From the NCBI RefSeq assembly GCF_022179325.1, contig NZ_BPQQ01000073.1:1-34905 (forward strand): a stretch of DNA of 34,905 nt, read 5' to 3'. Positions 7,268 to 15,518 of the stretch are shown piece by piece; the stretch's first letter is position 1; each line of letters begins with the position of its first letter. Position numbers and translations under genes: made by a program. The stretch comes from Methylobacterium isbiliense. Its GTDB lineage: Bacteria; Pseudomonadota; Alphaproteobacteria; Rhizobiales; Beijerinckiaceae. A model generated the notes under the pieces. The model did no database searches, was not told the origin of the DNA, and was given only the letters and a program-made list of their open reading frames with translations.

Positions 7268-7971
7268 CCACGTCCTCCTCGATCGGCCAGCGGGTCGCCG
7301 GCGAAGCCCTCGGCACCGGGTTCCTTGTGGCCACGGTCGTGGGCTCCGGCATCATGGCCGAGCGCCTTGCCGGCGGGAACGTGGCGATCGCGCTCCTCGG
7401 CAACACGATCCCGACAGGGGCCATCCTGGTCGTGCTGATCCTGGCGCTCGGCCCGATTTCTGGCGCGCACTTCAACCCGGCAGTCTCGCTCGTCATGGGC
7501 CTGACGCGCGCCCTCTCGTGGCGCGACGCCTGGATCTACGTGCTGGCCCAGGTCGTGGGGGGCTGCCTGGGCACGCTCGCGGCGCACGGCATGTTCGATC
7601 TGCCGCTCTTCCAGCTCGCGGGGAAGCTGCGCACCGGGCCGGCGCAATGGTTCGCGGAGTTCGTCGCCACGTTCGGCCTGCTGATGACGATCCTGTCCGT
7701 GGCGCGCTTTCGGATCGAGGCCGTCCCCGTCGCGGTCGGCCTCTACATCACGGCCGCCTACTGGTTCACAGCCTCGACCTCGTTCGCGAACCCGGCGGTG
7801 ACGATCGCCCGCGCCCTGACGGACACTTTCGCAGGGATCGCGCCGAACCACGTCTTGCCCTTCATCGTGGCGCAGCTCGCCGGCGCGCTCGTGGGCATGG
7901 TCGTCATACACTGGCTCCTGACCGGGCGAGCGGCTGCTCGACCCGAAGCGACACTCGCGCACGAGCGATGA
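7264..7971 (+). CDS. aqpS: MIP-family aquaglyceroporin, arsenite channel (AqpS-like)
   Basis: A 235-aa channel with six hydrophobic helices and two half-helix signatures, NPA at residues 71-73 (GAHFNPAVSL) and 176-178 (SFANPAVTIA). It lies in the cytoplasmic membrane. In Sinorhizobium meliloti an aquaglyceroporin within the ars operon replaces an arsenite pump and lets As(III), made by ArsC, flow out. The same placement here, with no ArsB or Acr3 in the window, supports that role. The start ATG overlaps the upstream stop (ATGA), so translation is probably coupled. Confidence 0.9.
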   Translation: MTTSSSIGQRVAGEALGTGFLVATVVGSGIMAERLAGGNVAIALLGNTIPTGAILVVLILALGPISGAHFNPAVSLVMGLTRALSWRDAWIYVLAQVVGGCLGTLAAHGMFDLPLFQLAGKLRTGPAQWFAEFVATFGLLMTILSVARFRIEAVPVAVGLYITAAYWFTASTSFANPAVTIARALTDTFAGIAPNHVLPFIVAQLAGALVGMVVIHWLLTGRAAARPEATLAHER

Positions 7972-7983
7972 CGAACCACGTAT

Positions 7984-7999
7984 TTCGAGGATCATCGAA
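7984..7999. promoter_or_regulatory. dyad TTCGA-N6-TCGAA, upstream copy
   Basis: A perfect 5-bp dyad lies in the 70-nt spacer before arsR2. The same arms and spacing recur 54 bp downstream over the arsR2 start. Two equal sites about five helical turns apart suggest cooperative autoregulation by ArsR2; this is inferred. Confidence 0.55.
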
Positions 8000-8037
8000 C
8001 GACGTCTTGACTCGCGGTGCCCGTCGGGTCAGCTTAC

Positions 8038-8053
8038 TTCGATGAACGTCGAA
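8038..8053. promoter_or_regulatory. dyad TTCGA-N6-TCGAA over the arsR2 start codon
   Basis: It has identical arms and spacing to 7984-7999. The left arm ends on the A of the arsR2 ATG (8042-8044) and the right arm lies in codons 3-4. A bound repressor here would block elongation or translation initiation of its own gene. Confidence 0.55.
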
Positions 8054-8359
8054 CAAGCCGCCAAGCAGCTCGAGGCCCTCGGCAACCCGACCCGCCTGCA
8101 GGTCTACCGCGCGCTCGTGCGCGCCGGGCACGCTGGCCTGCCGGTGCGCCAACTGCAGGAGCGCGTCGGCATCGCCGCGGCGTCAACGCTCTCACACCAT
8201 TTGCGCCGGCTGATCCTGACCGGCCTGGTCTCGCAGGAACGCCAAGCAACCACGCTGATCTGTCGGGCGGTCTATCCGGCGATGGATGCCTTGGTCGGCT
8301 TCCTGGCGGACGAGTGCTGCGCCGACGCCGGATGCACTACTCGCAACGACGCAGCCTGA
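8042..8359 (+). CDS. arsR: second ArsR/SmtB-family repressor (ArsR2)
   Basis: A 105-aa winged-helix regulator. The HTH segment is AASTLSHHLRRLILTGLV (about residues 46-63), with wing SQERQATTLICRAV. The C-terminus carries ADECCADAGC (Cys92, Cys93, Cys98) and an extra Cys74, a likely As(III)/Sb(III) site. It is distinct from ArsR1 in sequence and heads a second unit with the flavoprotein (47 nt downstream) and the MFS transporter. A degenerate relative remains at 12724-12875. Two dyads at its 5' end suggest autoregulation. Confidence 0.9.
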   Translation: MNVEQAAKQLEALGNPTRLQVYRALVRAGHAGLPVRQLQERVGIAAASTLSHHLRRLILTGLVSQERQATTLICRAVYPAMDALVGFLADECCADAGCTTRNDAA

Positions 8360-8406
8360 TTCTGTTGCCTCTTAATTCGGTAATTCCGGAAGCAACGGAG
8401 GAGACC

Positions 8407-9840
8407 ATGAGCCAGAGCACTGCTTCACTGCCGGTCGCGGTGATCGGCGCCGGCCCGGTTGGCTTGGCGGCTGCCGCCCACTTGGTCGCGCATGATCTGC
8501 CCGTGACGGTCTATGAGAGCGGTGACACGATCGCCGCCAACGTGCGCGCCTGGGGGCACGTGCAGCTGTTCTCACCCTGGGAGTTCAACATCGATCCGGC
8601 GGCGCGGGCGCTCCTGGAGGCGCAGGGCTGGCAAGCACCGCCCGAGAAGGGCTATCCGACCGGGTATGAGCTGGTGGACCGCTACCTGGCTCCGCTCGCC
8701 GCAACGCCTGCGCTGGCATCTGTGATCGCAACGGGCGAACGGGTCGTGGCGCTCGGCCGCCTCGGCGTCGACAAGGTCGGCAGCCGTGGCCGTGAGAACA
8801 GGCCCTTCGTGCTCACGGTTCGGGAGAAGGATGGGCGCACCCGGCGCGACCTGGCCCGCGCGGTGATCGACGTCTCCGGCACTTGGTCGACGCCCAATCC
8901 GCTGGGGGCGAGCGGTCTGCCAGCTGAAGGCGAGGTCGCCTTGGCGAACCGGATCGTCACCGGCATTCCGGACGTCCTGGGTCGCGATCGAGACACCTAC
9001 GCCGGACAGACCACGCTGGTCGTTGGTGCCGGCCACTCAGCCGCCAACGTGCTCCTCGAGCTCGCGCAGCTGGCCGATGATGTCGAGGGCACCAGCCTGC
9101 TCTGGGCCACCCGCGGCACGGACCTGTCTCGCGTCTACGGCGGCGGGGCGGCTGACCAGTTGGCCGCGCGCGGTGATCTTGGTCTTCGCCTCCAGGCGCT
9201 GGTCGAGAGTGGCCGGGTGCGCCTGGCGCCGGGGTTCGCGGTCACGGCAGTGCGCAGGGAGGATGTGGGTCTCTTGGTCGAGGGTGAGACGGCGTGCGGA
9301 TCGCGCACTCTCGGCCCGGTCGACCGCATCGTGACCGCTACAGGGCAGCGGCCGGACCTGTCTCTGACGCGCGAGCTGCGCCTGGAGCTCGATCCCTGGC
9401 TGGAGAGCGTGCGCGCGCTCGGCCCGCTGATCGACCCGAACCTGCACTCCTGCGGCTCGGTCCCGCCGCACGGTCACCGAGAGCTGGCACACCCGGAGCC
9501 GGGCTTCTACACCGCCGGGATCAAGAGCTACGGGCGGGCCCCGACCTTCCTGATGATGACCGGCTACGAGCAGGTCCGCTCGATCGCAGCAGCCCTGGCC
9601 GGAGATCTGGTCGCGGCTGATGCCGTGCAGCTGGTCCTCCCCGAGACCGGCGTCTGCTCGACCTCACGCGGCGCCGAGAGCGGCTCAGGCGGGTGCTGCG
9701 GCGGTCCGGCACCGTCCGGGGTCGATGCCTGCTGCGCCGACGACGCGACGGCGAAGGCTACGACCGTCACGGGCTGTGGTTGTTCTCCGACGCTTGCCCC
9801 GGAGGCGAAGACGTCGTCCTGCTGCGGCCGAGCGGCATGA
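8407..9840 (+). CDS. FAD/NAD(P)-dependent oxidoreductase with Cys-rich tail, ars-associated
   Basis: A 477-aa flavoprotein. FAD-binding GAGPVG sits at residues 14-19 in VAVIGAGPVGLAAA, a second Rossmann GAGHSA near 207-212 should bind NAD(P)H, and an ATGQRPDL motif follows. The core resembles flavin-containing monooxygenase/thioredoxin-reductase-like proteins seen in ars clusters. The last 60 residues, from Cys417, are a low-complexity tail with nine Cys as SGGCCGG, DACC, GCGC and SSCCG, which suggests trivalent arsenic or metal binding or relay. The start at 8407 is set by GGAGGAG; upstream in-frame sequence is arsR2 in another frame. Its stop overlaps the MFS start. The substrate is unknown; an ArsO-type role is one possibility. 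Confidence 0.8.
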   Translation: MSQSTASLPVAVIGAGPVGLAAAAHLVAHDLPVTVYESGDTIAANVRAWGHVQLFSPWEFNIDPAARALLEAQGWQAPPEKGYPTGYELVDRYLAPLAATPALASVIATGERVVALGRLGVDKVGSRGRENRPFVLTVREKDGRTRRDLARAVIDVSGTWSTPNPLGASGLPAEGEVALANRIVTGIPDVLGRDRDTYAGQTTLVVGAGHSAANVLLELAQLADDVEGTSLLWATRGTDLSRVYGGGAADQLAARGDLGLRLQALVESGRVRLAPGFAVTAVRREDVGLLVEGETACGSRTLGPVDRIVTATGQRPDLSLTRELRLELDPWLESVRALGPLIDPNLHSCGSVPPHGHRELAHPEPGFYTAGIKSYGRAPTFLMMTGYEQVRSIAAALAGDLVAADAVQLVLPETGVCSTSRGAESGSGGCCGGPAPSGVDACCADDATAKATTVTGCGCSPTLAPEAKTSSCCGRAA

Positions 9841-11018
9841 GAGACCGTCCCCAGCTGACGGTCATCAGCGCTCTGGGCGTGGTGCAGATCCTGACCTGGG
9901 GGACCTCCTACTACCTGCTGACCGTGCTCGCCCCACCGATCGCGGCCGACACGGGCTGGCCGCTGCCGTGGATCGTCGGCAGCTTGTCGGCCGGCCTGCT
10001 CGTCTCCGGGTTGGTCTCCCCTCGGGTCGGGCGCGCGATTGGGCACTACGGAGGCCGGCCGGTCCTCGCGCTTGCTACCGTCGTCCTGGCGCTCGGGCTC
10101 GTGGTGATCGGTCTCGCGCCGGCGCTGCAGGTGTTCTTCCTCGGTTGGCTGGTGCTCGGCGCCGGCATGGGAGCCGGGCTCTACGACGCCGCCTTCGCCA
10201 CGCTCGGCCGCCTCTACGGCGCTAGCGCTCGACCAGCGATCACCACGCTAACCCTCTGGGGCGGCTTCGCCAGCACGGTCTGTTGGCCGCTCTCGGCCTT
10301 CCTGGTCGAGCACCTGGGCTGGCGCGGCACCTGCGTCGCCTACGCCGGCCTGCTGCTGGTCGTGGCTCTGCCGCTGGTCCTGCTCGTTCTCCCTGACTCA
10401 CCGCCGCTGCCGACGTCCGATCTCGGGTCTAGCTCAGTCGGACCTGAACCACTCACGGGGCGTGAGCGTCGGGCGTTCCTGCTCCTCGCCGGCATCCTGA
10501 CCTTGGGCGGAGCCACGACGGCGATCGTCTCCGTGCACCTGCTGAACCTGCTTCAGGCGCAGGGCGCGTCTCTCGCGGCCGCGGTCTCGCTCGGCGCGCT
10601 GGTTGGACCGTCGCAGGTCGCCGCACGCGTGATCGAGATGGCCAACAAGGGCCGGCACCATCCAATCTGGACGCTGTCAGCAGCGATGGGCCTGATCGCA
10701 CTGGGGCTCGTGCTCCTGTGGGCCGGGTTCCCGATCCTCGCCGTCGCGCTGGTGCTCTACGGGGCGGGCAACGGCATCTACTCGATCGCGCGGGGCACCC
10801 TGCCGCTCGCCCTGTTCGGGCCGGTGCGCTACGCGCCGCTGCTCGGCCGGCTGGCGCTGCCGAACCTCGTCGCCCAGGCTCTCGCCCCGTCGCTGGGTGC
10901 CGTCGTCCTCGCTGAGGGAGGGGCACACGTCACGCTCACCGTGCTGGCCGGCTTGGCAGTGATCAACCTGCTACTCGTGGGCGCTCTATGGCGAGAGCGG
11001 CGAGCTGCACCTGCTTGA
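9837..11018 (+). CDS. MFS transporter, arsenic-cluster associated
   Basis: A 393-aa integral membrane protein with about twelve hydrophobic segments and MFS-type loops (SPRVGRAIGHYGGRPVLALA between helices 2 and 3, LYGAGNGIYSIARGTLPLAL in the second half). ATG 9837-9839 overlaps the flavoprotein stop (ATGA), so the two are translationally coupled. In Agrobacterium and Rhizobium, MFS proteins of ars clusters (ArsK) export arsenite, antimonite and trivalent organoarsenicals; that role is plausible here but not proven. The upstream open frame is flavoprotein in another frame. A 19-nt stretch (10841-10859) recurs at 21968-21986 in a decayed fragment. Confidence 0.82.
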   Translation: MRDRPQLTVISALGVVQILTWGTSYYLLTVLAPPIAADTGWPLPWIVGSLSAGLLVSGLVSPRVGRAIGHYGGRPVLALATVVLALGLVVIGLAPALQVFFLGWLVLGAGMGAGLYDAAFATLGRLYGASARPAITTLTLWGGFASTVCWPLSAFLVEHLGWRGTCVAYAGLLLVVALPLVLLVLPDSPPLPTSDLGSSSVGPEPLTGRERRAFLLLAGILTLGGATTAIVSVHLLNLLQAQGASLAAAVSLGALVGPSQVAARVIEMANKGRHHPIWTLSAAMGLIALGLVLLWAGFPILAVALVLYGAGNGIYSIARGTLPLALFGPVRYAPLLGRLALPNLVAQALAPSLGAVVLAEGGAHVTLTVLAGLAVINLLLVGALWRERRAAPA

Positions 11019-11046
11019 GAGCAGCGCGAGTTCTGGCTTACGCGCA

Positions 11047-11062
11047 TTCGCGCTTGCGCGAA
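11047..11062. terminator. hairpin after the ars MFS gene
   Basis: TTCGCGC-TT-GCGCGAA is a perfect 7-bp inverted repeat with a two-base loop, 28 nt after the MFS stop. No T-run follows, so termination would be Rho-aided or the element may only stabilise the transcript. Confidence 0.4.
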
Positions 11063-11729
11063 ACGCTCAAGAGCTCGTAGGACAGCGCGGCTTTCTGCCC
11101 GGTGGGTTACAGCAGGCAGCGGCGCGAAGGGCGCCAGTAGAGCTCCTACGCTTCCCTGTAGGCATCCAGCTCGCCAAGGACAGGGTCCGGATCTTCGTGA
11201 GCACAGAAGACATAGCCCACGTGGGGTGCGATCTGAGCTAGCACTTCGATGTCCGGGCTGGTCGGCTCGCCGCATTCACCTGGGACAGCAGCACTGCGTC
11301 GCCGAGGAGGCGCGGACCGCCAAGTAGTCCGGCGAGCGAACTTCTGTGTATGTCGCAGGTTAATCCCAAGACGGATCGGGCACGTCACTGCTGCCACGCT
11401 GAGCGCGCCCGACCCGCCGGTGACGTTCGGCCGAGTGAGGGGCGAGCCCGACAGGCCGAGGTGACGGTCCGGGAATGCGCGGCACGGCAGTGTGTTCCCG
11501 GACTACCTCATGCGCCCGACAGCAGAGCGCCCGGCAGGGGATGGGACCTCACCGGGCGCCTGGTCTTACGGAGAACCAATACTCGACTGCACGCGGTCAA
11601 CACCGGCCGGGTCCGCGTGTTCCCGGCAGAGCGGCTTCATGGTTCCGGCTCATCGTGATGGACGCGGCTGAGGAGCACCGGGTCTGGAGCCTCGTTATCC
11701 CATGTAATAGGCGCGTCCAGGCTTCCCTG
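11063..11729. other. intergenic region after the ars island
   Basis: No firm gene is seen. On the minus strand, 11146 to about 11270 encodes a protein-like tail (DIEVLAQIAPHVGYVFCAHE, then more acidic residues and a stop) with no supported start, so it may be the end of a decayed gene. The rest is GC-rich and featureless to my reading. Confidence 0.35.
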
Positions 11730-11963
11730 ATGCCAAACATCGATCGCGAGCGGGAGCACCTAGCCAAGGCAGATCGCGACATCGCCGAGGGTGCGCAGCG
11801 CATCAACGAACTGGTCGTCCGCATACAAGCAGGCACGGCTGCCGGGCACGACACGACAGAGGCCAAGCGGCTCCTCGAGTTAATGCGCGAGACGCTTGAG
11901 CAGTGGCAGGTGCACCGGGAACTGATCCTCGACGCCATCGCCCGGCACGAGCGAGGTGAGTGA
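11730..11963 (+). CDS. small hypothetical coiled-coil protein, 77 aa
   Basis: The ATG at 11730 begins MPNIDREREHLAKADRDIAE; the rest is a charged, helical, Leu/Arg/Glu-rich sequence with likely coiled-coil character and no Cys. I know of no assigned function, though similar short soluble proteins are common in Methylobacterium accessory regions. An in-frame upstream ATG at about 11658 would add 24 residues of less typical sequence, so the shorter form is preferred. It stands alone between the ars island and the VOC gene. Confidence 0.55.
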   Translation: MPNIDREREHLAKADRDIAEGAQRINELVVRIQAGTAAGHDTTEAKRLLELMRETLEQWQVHRELILDAIARHERGE

Positions 11964-12195
11964 TCAATCAACGCTGCAGGATCAGCCCGGTGGACTAGGC
12001 ACGCTACAAGGTGAAGGCGGCTCGGCTCCCGGCGACACACAGTTTTGGGTGAGCACGGGTGACCGCAGAACGGGCTAGCGCCCGGGGTGCAGCAGGAGCC
12101 GGCTCAGACGGGTTCTCCAGCGGTGAACCAATTGGCAGCCCTGCAGGCGGACCGAGGAGCAAATATTTACTCAATGCTGGGGTGTTATATATTGG

Positions 12196-12555
12196 CTACG
12201 TGCCGCGTCGACACTGCATCTCAATCTTCATGCCTTCGGGACCATAGACGACGAATTGAATAATATCGGTATCGACAAGTTCGGACTCGGTAAACGAGTA
12301 GCCGAGCCGTTGCAGTTCGGCGCGCTTCGCGTCGGGATCGCCACATGGGCCGAACGCTATGTGGTCGACCCATCCCAGGCCTCGCTCTTGGCTCTTGAGC
12401 CAAGTGTGGATGACCGCACGGCCGTCGAGATACAGCCAGTCGCCGGGCACCTTGAACGATGGCCGCCATCCAACCTCGACGCCCAGCAGCTGCACGAGAA
12501 AATCGCGCGCCGCGGCGAGGTCGTAGACGTGAATGTTGACGTGATCGAGCTGCAA
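12196..12555 (-). CDS. VOC-family (glyoxalase/dioxygenase-fold) protein
   Basis: A 119-aa single VOC domain. It starts QLDHVNIHVYDLAAARDFLV, with the usual first ligand His in the first strand (DHVNI), then WLYLDGRAVIH, a second half opening WVDHIAFG, and a final FVVYGPEGMKIEMQC with the terminal Glu ligand. Two paired beta-alpha-beta-beta-beta modules bind a divalent metal in this superfamily; the substrate cannot be told. The start is TTG (12553-12555) with GAGGGG about six bases upstream. It faces away from the neighbouring Nudix gene and has no close operon partner. Confidence 0.8.
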   Translation of the reverse strand: MQLDHVNIHVYDLAAARDFLVQLLGVEVGWRPSFKVPGDWLYLDGRAVIHTWLKSQERGLGWVDHIAFGPCGDPDAKRAELQRLGYSFTESELVDTDIIQFVVYGPEGMKIEMQCRRGT

Positions 12556-12723
12556 CGAGCGCCCCTCTTTTGTAAAGAGGCAAGCACGCTGAACCAGGTA
12601 GCGTCAAGCCCTATGCCAAGAGGAGTAGGCTAGAATTAGGGCAGGGTGCCAATAAAGGGATTTGTCGCATGTTTAAGTCCATCAGCGGCGAATCTTCAAT
12701 TTTCAAGCTGGCGGATCTCAACG

Positions 12724-12875
12724 GTGCGCCGCCTGACCCTAACGGATCTCGTCTCGCAAGTGCGCCAAGCAGCCACGCTGATCTCGGAGCCATCTCTACA
12801 GCGATAGATGCCTTGATCACCCCCTTGGCGGGCGAGTGCTGGGCCGGTGCCGGCTGCGCCGGCACGCACGGATAG
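12724..12875 (+). pseudogene. decayed arsR fragment (C-terminal half)
   Basis: In one frame from 12724 the sequence reads VRRLTLTDLVSQVRQAATLI, matching LRRLILTGLVSQERQATTLI of ArsR2. It then hits a stop, and the match continues in another frame as AIDALITPLAGECWAGAGC, against AMDALVGFLADECCADAGC. So it is the 3' part of an ArsR2-like gene with a frameshift, missing the N-terminal half. One Cys of the CC pair is now Trp. Confidence 0.75.
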
Positions 12876-12969
12876 GTGCGCAACATTCCGCTGCCTTTGC
12901 CGGTTCTGTCGCGGAGCAGGCCCGCAGCCGCGCTCTCGCCGCAAACGGATCATTGAGCCGGAGGTCGAT

Positions 12970-13539
12970 GTGAACGCCAAGATCCTGGACGTCCGCTTCG
13001 TGCACGAGGGCTGGAGCCGGTTTGGGATCGCGAAGGTCCGGCTTGCCGACGGCTCGGAGGTCGATCGAGAGCTTGAGGATCACGGCAACTCGGTCGGCGT
13101 GCTGCCCTACGATCCCGACCGGCGTGTGGCTGCGCTCGTGCGGGAACTGCGCGTGCCAGCCCTCTACGTCGAAGGTGCACAAACGCAGTTGGAAGCGCCT
13201 GCCGGCCTAATCGAAGAGGGCGCACCTGAGGAGAACGCCCGGCGCGAGGTGCTGGAGGAAGTGGGGCTTCGGCTGCACGAGTTGGAGCCGGTTGGGACAA
13301 CCTACTCGTGTGCCGGCATCTCGACGGAACGGATCCACCTCTTCCTCGCTGCCTATCGGAGTGAGGATCGAACTAGCGGGGGAGGGGGAGCAGAGGGAGA
13401 GCACGAGAACATCAAAGTCGTGGAGATGGCACTGGACGATCTGGCCGGCATGATGGATCGCGGCGGGCTGACCGACCTGAAGACGCTGACTTTGGCACTT
13501 GCTCTTCGCGCAAGGCACCCCGACCTATTCAGGAGGTGA
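12970..13539 (+). CDS. Nudix hydrolase, ADP-ribose pyrophosphatase-like
   Basis: A 189-aa protein of the NudF/ADP-sugar pyrophosphatase type. The N-terminal strand domain includes VGVLPYDPDRRVAALVRELR, and the Nudix box has its catalytic half REVLEEVG intact after AGLIEEG. The box is one residue shorter than usual and has Ala where the first conserved Glu is expected. Family members cleave ADP-ribose or other nucleoside diphosphate sugars with Mg2+. GTG 12970-12972 is chosen because GGAGG sits five bases before it; the frame is open further upstream into the arsR remnant. The C-terminal LTDLKTLTLALAL helix is typical. Confidence 0.85.
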   Translation: MNAKILDVRFVHEGWSRFGIAKVRLADGSEVDRELEDHGNSVGVLPYDPDRRVAALVRELRVPALYVEGAQTQLEAPAGLIEEGAPEENARREVLEEVGLRLHELEPVGTTYSCAGISTERIHLFLAAYRSEDRTSGGGGAEGEHENIKVVEMALDDLAGMMDRGGLTDLKTLTLALALRARHPDLFRR

Positions 13540-13962
13540 GACCCGGGCTTGTGGTTCGTAGGAGAGAAGGGTCCTCGCCGGGGTTGGTGCAAACTCAGGA
13601 AGCACCCTCTCCTTGGCGGACAATTCTACATGATAATTCGCAGCACCACCGGCCGTCGGAGGGGTAACTGCCGCGGATCGGCGGCATATTGCTAAACAAC
13701 TTTGTTGTGCGTCTGCGTGCAGGTTGCTCTCTAATTCGCCTCAGAAGCTCCGTGGACCTTCTCCGGGGTTGATGTCCGTGCCGTTTTCGCCGGCGATCGT
13801 TCACCCAGTCCTCTCCTAGGCGTGAGCGGACTGGGCGCGCTGTGCCTCATCGTCGCCGGTCCACTAAGGTCTTTAACCACCAATCCAACTTCATTGTTGT
13901 TATTAGTGATCTCGTTGGGCAGAGGTGTCAGGCTGCAAGTGTTCCTTTTCAGCAGGCCGAAG
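13540..13962. other. leader region of the HD-GYP gene
   Basis: No gene is seen. It contains ACAAC-TTT-GTTGT (13696-13708), an 8-bp inverted repeat CCCAGTCC (13804-13811)/GGACTGGG (13828-13835) with a 16-nt loop, and an AT-richer patch around 13868-13915 suited to a promoter. The role of the hairpins is unknown. Confidence 0.4.
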
Positions 13963-15351
13963 ATGTCGCCTGATCTCGTCACGCACAGGCAGGCGCCGCA
14001 GAGCGGCATCAGGCTCTCGGAGCTACTCGGCGCATTGAGTCACGCGCTCGATCTGACCGAGGGTCAGCCAGCGGGGCACTGCGTGCGGGCGACCTGGATC
14101 GGCATGCAGGTCGGCCGGCACTTGGGGCTGTCGGAGCCGCAGCTTTGGGAACTATATTATACCGTGATGCTTAAAGATCTTGGCTGTTCCAGCAATGCGG
14201 CGAGAATCTGCGAGCTCTACTTGTCCGATGATCTCGGCTTCAAGCGCGACTTCAAGACGGTGAGCGACAGCCTACCAAAGGTGTTGGGCTTCGTGTTCTC
14301 CCATACGGGGCTTAAGGCAGGCCTAGCCGAGCGCTTCAAAGCGATCCTCAATATCCTTCAGAATGGTGGCGAGATCGTCGACGACCTAATACAGACGCGT
14401 TGCCAGCGAGGGGCCGAGATCGCCGCACGCCTCCGCTTCCCGCTTGCAATCTGCGATGCCATCCACGCCCTAGACGAGCACTGGAACGGCAAAGGCCGAC
14501 CGGACCGTCGCGCCGGAGCGGCGATTCCGCTCTACGCACGGGTCGCGCTCCTGGCGCAAGTCGTGGACGTGTTCCACACCAGCGCCGGACCCGAGGCCGC
14601 CCTGGCGGAGGCTCGGCACCGCGCCGGGACGTGGTTCGATCCGGAGGTGGTCGAGTGCCTGGAGCGTGCGACCCGAGAGCCAGGCTTCTGGGAGATGCTC
14701 GCGTCCGAGACGATCGGCGAGAAGGTCGCCGCGCTTGAGCCAGCGCGTGGCACGATCGTGGTCGACGACGACTACCTCGACGACATCGCCCGAGCCTTCG
14801 CGCAGGTGATCGACGCGAAGAGCCCCTTCACCTCTGGGCATTCCGAGCGCGTCGCGGTCTACGCGGACATGATCGCCGCCGAACTCGGCTACAGCGCCGA
14901 GCGGCGACGCTGGCTGAGACGGGCCGCCCTCCTGCACGACATCGGCAAGCTCGGCGTATCGAATACGATCCTCGACAAGAACGGCAAGCTCGACGAGGCC
15001 GAGTGGCGCGATATGCGCAACCACGCCGCACTGTCCGAGAGCATCCTGGCGCGGGTGGCCGCATTCCGGGAGATGGCGCGCATCGGCGGTGCCCATCACG
15101 AGCGACTGGATGGGACAGGCTACCCTCGCGGGCTCCGCAGGCACGAGATCGAGCCAGAGACGCGCATCGTATCGGTCGCCGATGTCTTTGACGCTTTGAC
15201 GGCGAACCGGCCTTACCGCGCGGCGATGCCAATCCCGCAGGCCCTCGCGCTCATGCGCCGGGATCTCGACAAGGCCTTCGACGAGGTAGCCTTCGCGGCC
15301 CTCGAACGAGCAATCGACGCGCTTGAGGGCCGCATGCCTCAGGCTGCATGA
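13963..15351 (+). CDS. HD-GYP domain protein, probable cyclic-di-GMP phosphodiesterase
   Basis: A 462-aa cytoplasmic protein with two HD-type halves. The C-terminal half is a full HD-GYP domain: LLHDIGKLG (His325-Asp326), HHERLDGTGYP (GYP at 386-388) and the SVADVFDALTANRPYR segment. HD-GYP enzymes hydrolyse cyclic di-GMP. The N-terminal half (about 10-230) is HD-like but degenerate: MLKDLGC (Lys71-Asp72) replaces HD, and DEHWNGKGRP resembles a worn HHERxDGxGYP. It may be a sensory or regulatory domain. The start ATG follows a weak AGG; an upstream GTG would add 47 residues of unconvincing sequence. Confidence 0.88.
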   Translation: MSPDLVTHRQAPQSGIRLSELLGALSHALDLTEGQPAGHCVRATWIGMQVGRHLGLSEPQLWELYYTVMLKDLGCSSNAARICELYLSDDLGFKRDFKTVSDSLPKVLGFVFSHTGLKAGLAERFKAILNILQNGGEIVDDLIQTRCQRGAEIAARLRFPLAICDAIHALDEHWNGKGRPDRRAGAAIPLYARVALLAQVVDVFHTSAGPEAALAEARHRAGTWFDPEVVECLERATREPGFWEMLASETIGEKVAALEPARGTIVVDDDYLDDIARAFAQVIDAKSPFTSGHSERVAVYADMIAAELGYSAERRRWLRRAALLHDIGKLGVSNTILDKNGKLDEAEWRDMRNHAALSESILARVAAFREMARIGGAHHERLDGTGYPRGLRRHEIEPETRIVSVADVFDALTANRPYRAAMPIPQALALMRRDLDKAFDEVAFAALERAIDALEGRMPQAA

Positions 15352-15518
15352 GCCGGGGAGAGCGGCACTTTGGCAGGGATGGAAGCGCGCCACTGGTGTG
15401 TGCGGTGTTCCGCATTTGCAGGGCCGCATGCGGCCCAGCAGGATCGCGTGCCATGCGTAGCGGACGTCGGTCCGCGCACTTGATGGGACGAGGCGCATTA
15501 AACGGTGCCAAGGGGGTG

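Noticed and set aside
8017-8406. N-terminal extension of the flavoprotein frame upstream of 8407
   Set aside because: It overlaps arsR2 in another frame and lacks a ribosome site, whereas 8407 has GGAGGAG.
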